Shown: piece by piece, positions 18,522 to 27,474 of the stretch
Position numbering within the stretch: the first letter of the stretch is position 1
Layout: every line of letters starts with the position of its first letter
Source: Bacteroidia bacterium
GTDB taxonomy: Bacteria; Bacteroidota; Bacteroidia; JADZBD01
DNA: 64,000 nt
Assembly (NCBI GenBank): GCA_020852255.1
Contig: JADZBD010000004.1
Location: forward strand, 62,001-126,000
Direction of reading: 5' to 3'
Translations under genes and position numbers: made by a program
The notes under the pieces: model-generated
The model's database searches: none
Told to the model about the DNA's origin: nothing
The model's input: only the letters and a program-made list of their open reading frames with translations

Positions 18522-19574
18522 TTAGAAAAAACGACGGACATCTGTTTCCCCGGGCAATGTTGCCACCCCCCTGAGATATTTCAGAAATAGTTCTGAATAA
18601 TAAGGAGAAATCAAGGCTCCCTTCGTTCCCAAGCCATTGAATATGTGCAACTGTGAATGTGCAGGATGCGAGCCGAGCATAGGTGTGCGACCCACCGCTG
18701 CCGGCCGTACACCGGCTTCGTGTTTGAGAACAGTGAACTCACGTGTAACAAGATATCGCAGTTTTTCCAGCAATTCTTCCTTCGCCTTTTCCTCCGGTTC
18801 ATCATCCAAACGGTGCCATGAAAACGTAGCGCCCACTTTATAAACATCCTTCCCTTTCGGAATAATGTATACCCCCTTATTGATGACCTCATTCAGGTTA
18901 AGTCCGGGAATATGAACGGTGAGTATCTCGCCTTTTACGGGAGCGAATCCCGCCTCCGTAAACCAAGGATTTAAAAATCCCTTGTGTCCTTCACAGAAGA
19001 TCACGCCGCTGTATTCTTCTCCCTTCCAGCGAACGCCCCCCGAAATCAATTCCATCTCTTCATGCCGGAAAGGGCATTCTAAAAGTATTCCGGCCTGTCG
19101 CCACTGTTCTCCCGCACATTCTATCAATCCCCTCATATCAAGTATACCGCCTGACAACACACGTGCATATCCGAATGGAGTGCGGATACCGGAGTCATGT
19201 TCAGTTCGGAGACATGCCTCTTCAGCAAATCCTTGCAGTTCCGATACACGCTTTTCTTCCCAGAACGCACGATCTCTTTGATCGCCAAATATCTTTACCA
19301 GCGGTGTCGGGTTGTAAAAAGTTTTACCAAACTGGCTTTCACACCATAAATAGAATTCCCGGGCCTTCTGCAACATGTCGCCGGCCTGCTGAGGTAAGGC
19401 AAGGCGTTTCAGCACCACGGGATTGACAATCCCACCCGCAATTCGGGAGCAGGAACTCAAGGAAGGGTCATCTGCCACACGAAAATCAATGCCTTCCTGA
19501 AACAGCCTGCATCCTACCACCGTACCGGCCAGCCCCCTGCCAACCACCAAGTATCTTTCCCCGTTCATTTTCAT
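18522..19574 (-). CDS. FAD-dependent amino-acid-oxidase-like oxidoreductase
   Basis: 350 residues from ATG 19574 (the in-frame ATG 19568 is also possible). The open frame upstream to 19691 lies over the divergent gene and is unlikely to be used. The N-terminal FAD Rossmann motif VVGRGLAGTVVGCRL is followed by SCSRIAGGIVNPVV. The C-terminal DAO-type segment VRPAAVGRTPMLG...NGLGTKGALISPYYSE closes the FAD site. It belongs to the DAO superfamily (D-amino acid, glycine or sarcosine oxidase-like). Substrate not predictable. No signal peptide, so cytoplasmic. Confidence 0.82.
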   Translation of the reverse strand: MKMNGERYLVVGRGLAGTVVGCRLFQEGIDFRVADDPSLSSCSRIAGGIVNPVVLKRLALPQQAGDMLQKAREFYLWCESQFGKTFYNPTPLVKIFGDQRDRAFWEEKRVSELQGFAEEACLRTEHDSGIRTPFGYARVLSGGILDMRGLIECAGEQWRQAGILLECPFRHEEMELISGGVRWKGEEYSGVIFCEGHKGFLNPWFTEAGFAPVKGEILTVHIPGLNLNEVINKGVYIIPKGKDVYKVGATFSWHRLDDEPEEKAKEELLEKLRYLVTREFTVLKHEAGVRPAAVGRTPMLGSHPAHSQLHIFNGLGTKGALISPYYSELFLKYLRGVATLPGETDVRRFF

Positions 19575-19588
19575 TGGCGAAATTACGC

Positions 19589-19596
19589 TATCTTTA
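19589..19596 (+). promoter_or_regulatory. -7 box TATCTTTA of the rimB-rimK operon
   Basis: Near-consensus -7 box 9 nt before ATG 19606. It lies in the 31-bp divergent gap with the FAD oxidoreductase gene. Confidence 0.45.
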
Positions 19597-19605
19597 GTTC
19601 CCCTG

Positions 19606-20064
19606 ATGAGCAGTGAAAGAACAAAGCAGGTACTTGGAAAACGGGAATATGTGGACTTTCCGGACCTGGATCTTTTTGGGATTAACGCCAAAATAGATAC
19701 CGGGGCCTATACCACGGCCTTGCATTGCCACGGGGTCCGGTTGAAGAAGGCGGGTGAAAAAGAGTTACTATGTTTTACACCCCTGGGCAAAGGTGAGGAT
19801 GCGGGAGCCCGTGAGTTCTGTGTTACTGAATTTCACACCAAGTTAGTGCGTAACTCTTTCGGCGACAGTGAAGAACGTTACATGATTAAAACACGGATCC
19901 GCATCGGCAGAAAAACCATTCGTGCACTGATCTCACTCTCCGACCGGAGCGGGATGCGTTATCCTGTACTCATTGGCCGTAAGCTGTTAAAAAAACGCTT
20001 CCTCGTGGACGTAGAACTGGAACACGCGGGGCGTAAACTGAAAAAGAAAAAATCACGGTTATGA
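19606..20064 (+). CDS. rimB: RimB-type retropepsin-like protease (PF05618 family)
   Basis: 152 residues. N-terminal [20 protein letters not shown] leads into the aspartyl-protease-like motif DTGA at residues 31-34 ([14 protein letters not shown]). A basic C-terminal tail follows (KKKKSRL). The family was annotated as ATP-dependent zinc protease; in Pseudomonas RimB partners RimK in turning over poly-glutamate on ribosomal protein S6. Its stop overlaps the rimK start (ATGA), so the two are translationally coupled. Confidence 0.82.
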   Translation: MSSERTKQVLGKREYVDFPDLDLFGINAKIDTGAYTTALHCHGVRLKKAGEKELLCFTPLGKGEDAGAREFCVTEFHTKLVRNSFGDSEERYMIKTRIRIGRKTIRALISLSDRSGMRYPVLIGRKLLKKRFLVDVELEHAGRKLKKKKSRL

Positions 20065-20948
20065 ATATTGCCGTTCTCTCCCGAAATCCAAACTTGTACA
20101 GTACCCGCCGCATTGTGGAAGCAGGAAAAAAGCGTGGACACTCCATGCATGTACTGGATCACACCAAATGTGTTCTCGTTTTGGAAAAAGGACATCCGCA
20201 TGTTTTCTACAAAGGCGAAGAGGTTAAGAGCGTTCAGGCCATTATTCCCCGCATAGGCGCCTCCGTTACTTTCTATGGTTCTGCGGTGGTGCGTCAATTT
20301 GAACAGATGCATATTTTCTCTTCGGTGGAATCCCAGGCCCTGGTCCGTTCGCGTGATAAACTGCGTTCACTGCAGTTGCTTGCCAAGGCCGGTATTGATA
20401 TGCCCAAAACGGCGTTTGCCTCCAGTCCGAAAAATATTGACAACGTGATTCAGCAGGTAGGCGGCGCACCCTGTGTTATTAAATTGCTGGAAGGAACACA
20501 GGGTATCGGAGTGATTCTGGCGGAGACACATAATTCCGCAAAGTCAGTGATCGAAGCATTCCTGGACGTAAAGGTGAATATTCTTGTTCAGGAATTTATC
20601 GCCGAAGCGAAAGGGGCCGACATCCGTGCGTTTGTAGTAGATGGCCAGGTAGTAGGCGCCATGCGCCGCAAAGGTGCACCGGGTGATTTCAGAAGTAACC
20701 TTCACAGGGGAGGAAGTGCAGAAGTGATTAATCTGAGTGCTGAAGAAAAAGCTACAGCTATTAAATCGGTGAAGAAACTGGGACTGGCGATTGCCGGTGT
20801 TGATATGCTTCAGAGTAAACGCGGTCCGTTGGTAATGGAGGTGAATTCATCTCCCGGATTGGAAGGTATTGAGGGCGCCACTAAAGTGGACATCGCGGGA
20901 AAGATCATTGAATACGTAGAACGCAACGAATTTCATCCTCATCTCTGA
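20061..20948 (+). CDS. rimK: RimK-type glutamate ligase
   Basis: 295 residues, ATP-grasp enzyme. [30 protein letters not shown], the ATP-binding loop [31 protein letters not shown] and the metal-binding [14 protein letters not shown] are all present. RimK adds glutamates to the C-terminus of ribosomal protein S6 and makes poly-glutamate in vitro. It sits in an operon with rimB (ATGA overlap) and an M14 peptidase 3 bp downstream. The natural target here is inferred. Confidence 0.93.
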   Translation: MNIAVLSRNPNLYSTRRIVEAGKKRGHSMHVLDHTKCVLVLEKGHPHVFYKGEEVKSVQAIIPRIGASVTFYGSAVVRQFEQMHIFSSVESQALVRSRDKLRSLQLLAKAGIDMPKTAFASSPKNIDNVIQQVGGAPCVIKLLEGTQGIGVILAETHNSAKSVIEAFLDVKVNILVQEFIAEAKGADIRAFVVDGQVVGAMRRKGAPGDFRSNLHRGGSAEVINLSAEEKATAIKSVKKLGLAIAGVDMLQSKRGPLVMEVNSSPGLEGIEGATKVDIAGKIIEYVERNEFHPHL

Positions 20949-20951
20949 TAC

Positions 20952-21896
20952 ATGCCGGCCGTAATTATTATCAATAAGCAGGCGATCGCACCCGGTGAAA
21001 ACAAAGAGGTTACTCTGAATATTTACCGTCTTCCCACACGCACAGTGATGGAAATTCCGGTACACGTATTCAGGTCAAGTGAAGAGGGCCCCTGTGTGCT
21101 GATCTCCGCGGGTTTGCATGGCGATGAGATCAACGGCATTGAGATTATACGTACTCTTCTCCGTGAGGGGCATTTTACCAGGCTGAAAAAAGGCAGCGTG
21201 CTTGCCATGCCCATCATCAATATTATATCTTTTCTAAGTGGTTCACGGGAATTGCCGGACGGAAAAGATCTGAATCGCTGCTTTCCCGGCTCGGTTAGCG
21301 GATCACTTGGCAGCCGGATCGCGTATGATCTCATGCAACAGGTTATTCCGCAGATTGATCTCGGAATTGACTTTCATACAGGCGGCGCCAAGATCAATAA
21401 CTTTCCGCAGGTACGGTGTACGTTCGATGAAGAGAAGAATCTGGAATACGGAAAATTATTCGGAGCACCTTTCGTAATCAATTCGGCCCTCCGTGAAAAA
21501 TCGCTGCGGGCGGAAGCTGCGCGGCTGGGGAAACCTATCCTGGTTTACGAGGCAGGAGAATCCATGCGTTTCAATTCGCTGGCTATCGGCGAAGGGGTGA
21601 GCGGATGTCTGCGGCTGCTTCATGGGTTGGGAATGTTGGATGCTGAAACTGCACCAAACAACACCCGGATCCTTATGGAATCCCGATGGATTCGTGCGGG
21701 AATGTCAGGGCTTTTTCGTACCCGTAAAAAATATGGAGCTCCGGTAAAAAAAAATGAAGTGGTAGGGTGGATCTCCGATCCCTTCGGCGAAACTGAACTC
21801 GAACTGCTCGCTCCTTCCAACGGTTACATCGTGGGTATCAATAACCAACCGGTGGTGAATGAAGGAGATGCCCTTATCCATATCGGAGTAGAGTAA
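20952..21896 (+). CDS. Succinylglutamate desuccinylase/aspartoacylase-like M14 zinc hydrolase
   Basis: 314 residues. The zinc ligands of the AstE/AspA M14 family are visible: His56 and Glu59 in GLHGDEINGIE, and His142 in DFHTGG. DLNRCFPG is at 106-113. The C-terminal ~90 residues form a lipoyl-like beta domain (GLFRTRKKYGAPVKKNEVVGWI...). Family members deacylate N-acyl amino acids or trim glutamyl peptides. Placement 3 bp after rimK suggests it acts on a RimK-made product, for example a poly-glutamyl or N-acyl-glutamyl group. No signal peptide. Confidence 0.85.
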   Translation: MPAVIIINKQAIAPGENKEVTLNIYRLPTRTVMEIPVHVFRSSEEGPCVLISAGLHGDEINGIEIIRTLLREGHFTRLKKGSVLAMPIINIISFLSGSRELPDGKDLNRCFPGSVSGSLGSRIAYDLMQQVIPQIDLGIDFHTGGAKINNFPQVRCTFDEEKNLEYGKLFGAPFVINSALREKSLRAEAARLGKPILVYEAGESMRFNSLAIGEGVSGCLRLLHGLGMLDAETAPNNTRILMESRWIRAGMSGLFRTRKKYGAPVKKNEVVGWISDPFGETELELLAPSNGYIVGINNQPVVNEGDALIHIGVE

Positions 21897-21921
21897 AGAA
21901 TACCGGCTGAAAAACTGAAAA

Positions 21922-22968
21922 ATGCTTGAAAATAAAAACAGCAGAACCGAATTAAGTGCACTGGGAGAGTTCGGACTCATTCACGAACTCAGCAAACACG
22001 TCACAATAAAAAACCAGAGCACGCTCAAGGGTATCGGCGACGATTGCGCGGTGCTGGATCATGGCGGGAAGAAGCTTTTACTCACAACGGACATGCTGCT
22101 AGAGGGAATACACTTCGATCTGGCCTATGTTCCGTTAAAACATCTTGGTTATAAGGCCATCGCAGTGAATGTATCCGACATCTGCGCCATGAACGGCACA
22201 CCAGCCCAGGTGCTCGTGGCACTGGGTATTTCCAACCGTTTCTCACTGGAGGCAGTAGAAGAGCTTTACAGCGGCATGCTGCTGGCCTGCGAAAAATACG
22301 GAGTGGATCTGGCCGGCGGTGACACCAGCGCGTCCCGCAGCGGACTCACGATTGCAGTCACTGCGATCGGAACAGGGGAGGAAGGAAAGATCGTTTACCG
22401 GAGCGGGGCCTGTGAAACCGACCTGATCTGTGTAACCGGGGATCTTGGTGGCGCGTATATGGGACTGCAACTGCTGGAGCGGGAAAAATCCGTTTTTCTC
22501 GATAACCCGAAAGTACAGCCGGATCTGGACGGGAACGATTACATACTTGAACGACAACTGAAACCTGAAGCCAGAACAGACATGATCACTCTGTTCCGTG
22601 AGCGGGGTATTCTACCTACTTCCATGATAGATATCTCCGACGGTCTGGCCTCTGAACTACTTCACCTCTGTCATGCCTCAGGGAAAGGTTGCCAGGTATA
22701 TGAGGAAAAGTTTCCCCTAGATCATCTGACTTCGGAGCGTGCGAAAGAATTCGGACTGGATCCCACTCTTTGCGCGCTCAGCGGCGGTGAGGATTATGAA
22801 TTACTGTTCACACTCCCTTTAAAACAATTCGACTTTATCAAGAATGATCCCAATATAACAGTCATCGGCCACGTCACTTCACAGGAAAGCGGCTGCAACA
22901 TGGTTACACGGGGCGGAAGTCTGGCAGAGATTACCGCGCAGGGCTGGGATGCTTTTCTCAGGAAATAA
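21922..22968 (+). CDS. thiL: Thiamine-monophosphate kinase
   Basis: 348 residues. ThiL/PurM fold: ELSALGEFGLIHELS, GIGDDCAVLD, LLTTDMLLEGIHFDL, YKAIAVNVSDICAMNGTPA, LAGGDTS, VTGDLGGAYMGLQLL, SMIDISDGLASELLH and CALSGGEDYELLFT. It phosphorylates thiamine monophosphate to the cofactor thiamine diphosphate. No THI-box leader is visible. Its TAA stop directly abuts the stop of the convergent gene at 22969. Confidence 0.95.
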   Translation: MLENKNSRTELSALGEFGLIHELSKHVTIKNQSTLKGIGDDCAVLDHGGKKLLLTTDMLLEGIHFDLAYVPLKHLGYKAIAVNVSDICAMNGTPAQVLVALGISNRFSLEAVEELYSGMLLACEKYGVDLAGGDTSASRSGLTIAVTAIGTGEEGKIVYRSGACETDLICVTGDLGGAYMGLQLLEREKSVFLDNPKVQPDLDGNDYILERQLKPEARTDMITLFRERGILPTSMIDISDGLASELLHLCHASGKGCQVYEEKFPLDHLTSERAKEFGLDPTLCALSGGEDYELLFTLPLKQFDFIKNDPNITVIGHVTSQESGCNMVTRGGSLAEITAQGWDAFLRK

Positions 22969-24516
22969 TCAGGCCGGCTGTTGTTCGGCAACCACATCCC
23001 GGAAGCGCCGGCGGGCAGTTTTACTCTTTGCCCAGGACAGAATATCAAAGTACTCAAAAACCGTACGCTCGAAAGGGTCCGCTTTCAATTGTTCCAGCGC
23101 TAATACAAAATCATGGTAAAGTTCTGTATTCTGACTTCCGTTGCCATCCTTCATCAGGCGGTTCATAAACTCAAGGAACACCGTCTCAAATTTATATACC
23201 CGCTTGCGGGTTTTCAGATAACGTTGCGCTGACTTGTAGGAATACGGGATGAGATCGTCATTGCCCAGCTCCAGATGTATCACCAGATCCATAATTCTGG
23301 CAAAACAATGAATATCCTGACTCTCTGCAATGTCCTGATCATTCAGCAGGGTGTTCACAAACCGAAGTGCCTTGTTATACTCTTCAATGCCAAAATAAGA
23401 AACGGCCATATTTAGTAAAAAATAGCCCCGGCGCGTAGGATTGATTTTCCCCCGATATTTTTCCAGTCCTTCCTCAATTTTCGGAATCAATGCAATGGAT
23501 TTTTCAAATTCTCCCATTGAGTTGTGCAATGTAATGGCGATACTGTTGGCAGAAGAAAAAAGTTTTATCTCCAAATCCTCGTTGTGGGAAAGATCGAACG
23601 TTTCCGGAACCGCATTCAGCTTGGCCAGATTGGCAAATGCTTCCGGGTAATGTTTCAGCTGTGTTCCGACATAGATGGCATTGGTAAGAATAGAAAAATA
23701 AATATTGGGTTCTTCCCTGAAAATATCCGGATTCTGCTCGATCAGGGCGATATTCTTCTTCAGATGCTCATAACAGGCCGGATGATCGTCTATCCCAAAA
23801 TAATAGGCCGAAAAAATATGATGAAACAGGTACTTGGTCTCCTGCGTAAGCGCCTGCCCTTCCGATTGAAGGAGGGGGTGAGAAATAATCGCACGAAACT
23901 TTTTGAGATCTTCCGTGCTGCGTGCCTTTCCCGCCTTATGAAGCAGCATGAAAAAGCGGCTCTTGATATTCCAGAAATCGTTGAAGTTTTTGATCTTCCG
24001 GGCAATGTCCTCGTCCTCACCCATAAGGTTATTGATATCATCGTCTGTTTTTCCCGAATAATTTTCGGTCTCAATCAGGCGCTTCTCCCAAAGACGGATC
24101 GCCGGCAGGGACTCATACCGCTCATATTTTAATGCCGTTTTTCTGGCACCCGACAGTACACGGGCACACTGGTCATACAGCGTTTTCTTAAATAGTATCT
24201 CTGCGTAATGAAGATCACGTTTCAGCCGTGCGTCAATAGAACTCTGTGTATGGAATGCATCCAGACTCCGGAGTACACTTTCATAGAGCCGGTTTTTCGC
24301 AATAGAAAAATTATTCAGGACGGGATCATGCTCCAGTTTTTCAAAAATGGCCGCTTCATCATATATGTTTTGCTCTGAAATGAGATCAAAAAGCAGGGCG
24401 TATTTGTTTTCCTCCGCTGAAACATGGCGTGATGCGAATAACTTGAAGTTCCGCTTTTCAGCTTTGGTAAGGGAACGGATAAGTTTGTGCAGATGATCGC
24501 TTGCTTTGTTAGACAT
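22969..24516 (-). CDS. Large alpha-helical cytoplasmic protein, function unknown
   Basis: 515 residues, no signal peptide or membrane segment, almost entirely helical with TPR-like pairs (for example FFMLLHKAGKARSTEDLKKFRAI and YFLLNMAVSYFGIEEYNKALRFV). It starts MSNKASDHLHKLIRSLTKAEKRNFKLFA, a pattern I associate with a Bacteroidota-specific family of unknown role. A helical-repeat scaffold is likely. A 481-bp non-coding stretch separates it from the divergent gene at 24998. Confidence 0.75.
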   Translation of the reverse strand: MSNKASDHLHKLIRSLTKAEKRNFKLFASRHVSAEENKYALLFDLISEQNIYDEAAIFEKLEHDPVLNNFSIAKNRLYESVLRSLDAFHTQSSIDARLKRDLHYAEILFKKTLYDQCARVLSGARKTALKYERYESLPAIRLWEKRLIETENYSGKTDDDINNLMGEDEDIARKIKNFNDFWNIKSRFFMLLHKAGKARSTEDLKKFRAIISHPLLQSEGQALTQETKYLFHHIFSAYYFGIDDHPACYEHLKKNIALIEQNPDIFREEPNIYFSILTNAIYVGTQLKHYPEAFANLAKLNAVPETFDLSHNEDLEIKLFSSANSIAITLHNSMGEFEKSIALIPKIEEGLEKYRGKINPTRRGYFLLNMAVSYFGIEEYNKALRFVNTLLNDQDIAESQDIHCFARIMDLVIHLELGNDDLIPYSYKSAQRYLKTRKRVYKFETVFLEFMNRLMKDGNGSQNTELYHDFVLALEQLKADPFERTVFEYFDILSWAKSKTARRRFRDVVAEQQPA

Positions 24517-24860
24517 GTTAAAATATACGTTAATTTATGAATACAATATGAAAATGCCCGGAAAAATGCCACTACCAAGTAATATGAGAACTCACGCTGT
24601 TTTATGGCATTTATGCTTCATTATTTAGACTTTTGCATTGATTTTATCTTGTTTTTGCCAATTACTTTCAAATAAGGTACGAAACAATTTCTTTAAAAGC
24701 CACCAATTTCCTTAAAATACGGACACGTGCGATTGAATTTAAACATGTTAATTTAATGAACATTTCGATCAATTGAAAGCAAATCAATATATCTAATTGT
24801 TTATCAATGATTTAAATGTTTCCAGATACGTCGGATATGTTAAACTACCTGAAAAGTGCA
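24517..24860. other. AT-rich divergent intergenic region
   Basis: No gene is supported here. The region is clearly more AT-rich than its neighbours and should hold the minus-strand promoter of the 22969-24516 gene, but I see no exact TAnnTTTG box for it. A weak inverted repeat AAATCA / TGATTT encloses an ATTG...CAAT pair near 24,780-24,815. Confidence 0.4.
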
Positions 24861-24893
24861 CTTGGAAGCCGGAGAGGACGGGTAATAGATTTG
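24861..24893 (+). promoter_or_regulatory. Promoter of the 24998 gene
   Basis: CTTG at 24861-24864, exactly 21 nt, then TAGATTTG at 24886-24893. The expected start near 24,898 gives a leader of about 100 nt that carries the structured element at 24,912. Confidence 0.65.
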
Positions 24894-24911
24894 AAGTAAG
24901 AGTCGCAGAAA

Positions 24912-24955
24912 GGTTCACCGGAAACAATATGGGGATGTTGTTAAACCGGTGAATC
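24912..24955 (+). ncRNA. Structured leader RNA element A (interrupted hairpin with GGGG loop)
   Basis: The outer 8-bp stem TTCACCGG (24914-24921) / CCGGTGAA (24946-24953) can be extended by a G-T and a G-C pair. After a 1/3-nt internal loop, an inner 8-bp stem AACAATAT (24923-24930) / ATGTTGTT (24935-24942, one T-G wobble) closes a GGGG tetraloop. A perfect palindrome CGAGC-G-GCTCG follows at 24955-24965. GGGGATGTT (24931-24939) can instead pair with AACATCCTC at 24970-24978 (9 pairs, one wobble), just before the start codon. The same architecture recurs at 39702-39743. Function unknown. Confidence 0.6.
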
Positions 24956-24997
24956 GAGCGGCTCGCCTGAACATCCTCCCAACTAATTAATTGCAAT

Positions 24998-26680
24998 ATG
25001 AAAATCTTAACGACATTGCTTTCGTGCGTAGCTCTAAGCGGCTTTTCACAATCCTTTGCTACCGACTATCTTGATATTGCCAATATTAAGGCCATGTTTG
25101 GAAGCTCGGGCGTTCTTTTCTGGAATGGCTCTACCTATTCTTTCGAGGTACCCAAAGACAGCGGGAAGCATACCTTGTTTGCCGGCAATCTCTGGATGGG
25201 CGGTATTGATGCACAAGGCGCTCTTCATGTAGCAGCACAAACCTACCGGCAAATGGGCGCTGACTATTTTCAGGGACCAGTAATGAATAATTCAGCCTAT
25301 TCCCCCTCTCAGGATCTGCTGTGGGATAAAGTATGGAAGATCAATAAAAGTATGATAGATAGTTTTAAGCTGGGATTATATACAAACTTACCTCCGGTGC
25401 TGCAAAACTGGCCCGGAAACGGAAATGTTTCTCTCGGTCAGGCTGCTCAACTGGCACCGTACAAAGACGTCAACGGAGATGGAATTTACAATCCTTCCAA
25501 CGGTGATTACCCCTGCATCAAAGGAGACCAGGCAGTATATTTTATTTTTAATGACGACAGAAATAACCATACCGAAAGTAACGGCCAGAAGATTAAGGTT
25601 GAGGTACACGGAATGGCATATGCGTTTAACGATACAGTCTATCCGCATCTGAAAAATACGGTATTTCTAAACTACCGAATCATTAACAGATCCGCTCAGC
25701 CTTACTATTCCTTTTATATCGGAATGTGGAATGACTTTGACATAGGAGATTCTTCTGACGACTTCATAGGCAGCGATGTAAAAGGGAATTACTTCTTCGG
25801 ATATAATGGAGACAATAATGATGGGACCAGTATCGGATACGGGGCGTCGCCACCGGCTCAGGGAACCGTGTTTCTGAAAGGCCCCGGAGCAGATTTAGGT
25901 GATGGTCTGGACAACAATCACAACTGCCTCATTGATGAACCATTCGAACAATGTATGATGAACTATTTCACTTACTATAACAATGATTTCTCCGCAATTG
26001 GGAATCCAACATCGGATACTGCATACTATCGCTTCACCCACGGGATCTGGAAGGATGGATCGAATATGACCTATGGAGGAAATGCCTACGGGGGCGTCAC
26101 CGTCTGTTCCTACATGTTTCCGGGAAGTTCCGATCAATCCATCGGCTGGGGAACCGGCGGATCCTGCACGAATCCATCCGTACAGCCTCCCTGGGATGAA
26201 ACCTCCAGCGGAAACATGCCTGCTGACCGGAGAGGAATTGGCTCCTGCGGGCCCTTTACCTTCAACGCGGGAGAAGAATTATGTCTTGATTTCGCTTTTG
26301 TATTTGCCCGAGGTCCCAATGGTAATCTTTCGAACATAACGCTACTTTCTTCGGCCGTTGATACCATTCGCTATTTCTATACAACTAACAACCTTGACAC
26401 CTGCGGATGCTATAGTGGTCCTCTTTCAGTCGTTGAGACCGACCAGCCCATTCAGTTGCGATTGGCCCCGAATCCTGCCGGTGATCTATTAACAATTGAA
26501 ACAGATCATGTGCTCTCTTCGCTCCTTTACATTTATGATCTCCAGGGAAATATCCTTTTGAAAAAAACAACAGAGACTCCGGTAACCAATATTGATATCC
26601 GCCACCTCTCACCGGGTGTGTATTTCATCAGCATTCAAAACAGCAAAGGCACCGTTGCAAAGAAATTTATCAAAGAATGA
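24998..26680 (+). CDS. Secreted T9SS protein with Asp-rich calcium-type repeats
   Basis: 560 residues. A signal peptide (MKILTTLLSCVALSGFSQS) is followed by a domain starting DIANIKAMFGSSGVLFWNG and FEVPKDSGKHTLFAGNLWMGGID, a pattern common in large Bacteroidota surface proteins. Asp/Asn-rich loops (DVNGDGIYNPSNGDYP, GDGLDNNHNCLIDEP) look calcium-binding. The T9SS sorting domain ends GVYFISIQNSKGTVAKKFI. Its long leader carries RNA element A. It converges on nosY with an 11-bp gap and is unlikely to be functionally linked to it. Confidence 0.85.
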   Translation: MKILTTLLSCVALSGFSQSFATDYLDIANIKAMFGSSGVLFWNGSTYSFEVPKDSGKHTLFAGNLWMGGIDAQGALHVAAQTYRQMGADYFQGPVMNNSAYSPSQDLLWDKVWKINKSMIDSFKLGLYTNLPPVLQNWPGNGNVSLGQAAQLAPYKDVNGDGIYNPSNGDYPCIKGDQAVYFIFNDDRNNHTESNGQKIKVEVHGMAYAFNDTVYPHLKNTVFLNYRIINRSAQPYYSFYIGMWNDFDIGDSSDDFIGSDVKGNYFFGYNGDNNDGTSIGYGASPPAQGTVFLKGPGADLGDGLDNNHNCLIDEPFEQCMMNYFTYYNNDFSAIGNPTSDTAYYRFTHGIWKDGSNMTYGGNAYGGVTVCSYMFPGSSDQSIGWGTGGSCTNPSVQPPWDETSSGNMPADRRGIGSCGPFTFNAGEELCLDFAFVFARGPNGNLSNITLLSSAVDTIRYFYTTNNLDTCGCYSGPLSVVETDQPIQLRLAPNPAGDLLTIETDHVLSSLLYIYDLQGNILLKKTTETPVTNIDIRHLSPGVYFISIQNSKGTVAKKFIKE

Positions 26681-26691
26681 GATCAAGCCCG

Positions 26692-27474
26692 CTAAAAATC
26701 TGTTCGTCTCACCCTCCTGATAAAATAGAACAGAGGTATCAGGAACCAGGCCAGCATGGCAGTCATTGACAGGATCATTCCGCTGGTTTCTCCAAAAAAG
26801 CTGTTGATCACTGCACCGGTATAACCCATCAGAGCAGATATATCCAGCTGAAGGAGAATAAAAACCCTGGAAAGGTCAATAGGATTCAGTAAGGTGAGCA
26901 CCACTGCAGGTGTTTCCAGCGGGTATTCACTGAACGCTACAAAAAACAAAAGGATCAGTCCATCGTAGATCACTGCAGTATACAGCCAGAACAGAATCGC
27001 CAGACCGAAACCCTTTACCCTGTTCTCATTCAGCAGGGCAATACAGAAAGCCACGGCAGAATAGATCATCGTCAGCATCACACCGGAGAGGATAAGCGCG
27101 AGGAAATTCCATACCTCCCCCGAAACCAGCAGCCCGTACACGGTAAAAGGTATGAATACCCCCAGAAAAAAACCCGCTGCCAGTGAAACTGACATCCCGA
27201 AAAACTGTCCCAGAAAAATATCTGTTCTCTTCAGCGGTTGCGCCAGCAACAATTCGATGAAATCTCTTGAATGATAATAATACATCACCGAAAACACCGT
27301 ACTCACCATTGGCGTAATGATGATAGTAATCTGCATAAGGTTCACAATCGCCTTTGATAAACTCCCTGAAAAGCCCAGCAGTCCGGTTGCGGACAACAAA
27401 AAAAACAGAAAATACATCAGGGTCCACCGACTCCTGAGGCCGTCATAAAAGGTATATTTAAATATTCTTCTCAA
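26692..27474 (-). CDS. nosY: NosY, ABC transporter permease of the nos cluster
   Basis: 260 residues with six membrane segments (for example LMYFLFFLLSATGLLGF and ISALMGYTGAVINSFF), typical of NosY/ABC-2 permeases. With NosF it forms a transporter that, together with periplasmic NosD, supports assembly of the CuZ site of nitrous oxide reductase. Its ATG overlaps the nosF stop by 4 bp. It is the last gene of the minus-strand nos cluster. Confidence 0.88.
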   Translation of the reverse strand: MRRIFKYTFYDGLRSRWTLMYFLFFLLSATGLLGFSGSLSKAIVNLMQITIIITPMVSTVFSVMYYYHSRDFIELLLAQPLKRTDIFLGQFFGMSVSLAAGFFLGVFIPFTVYGLLVSGEVWNFLALILSGVMLTMIYSAVAFCIALLNENRVKGFGLAILFWLYTAVIYDGLILLFFVAFSEYPLETPAVVLTLLNPIDLSRVFILLQLDISALMGYTGAVINSFFGETSGMILSMTAMLAWFLIPLFYFIRRVRRTDF

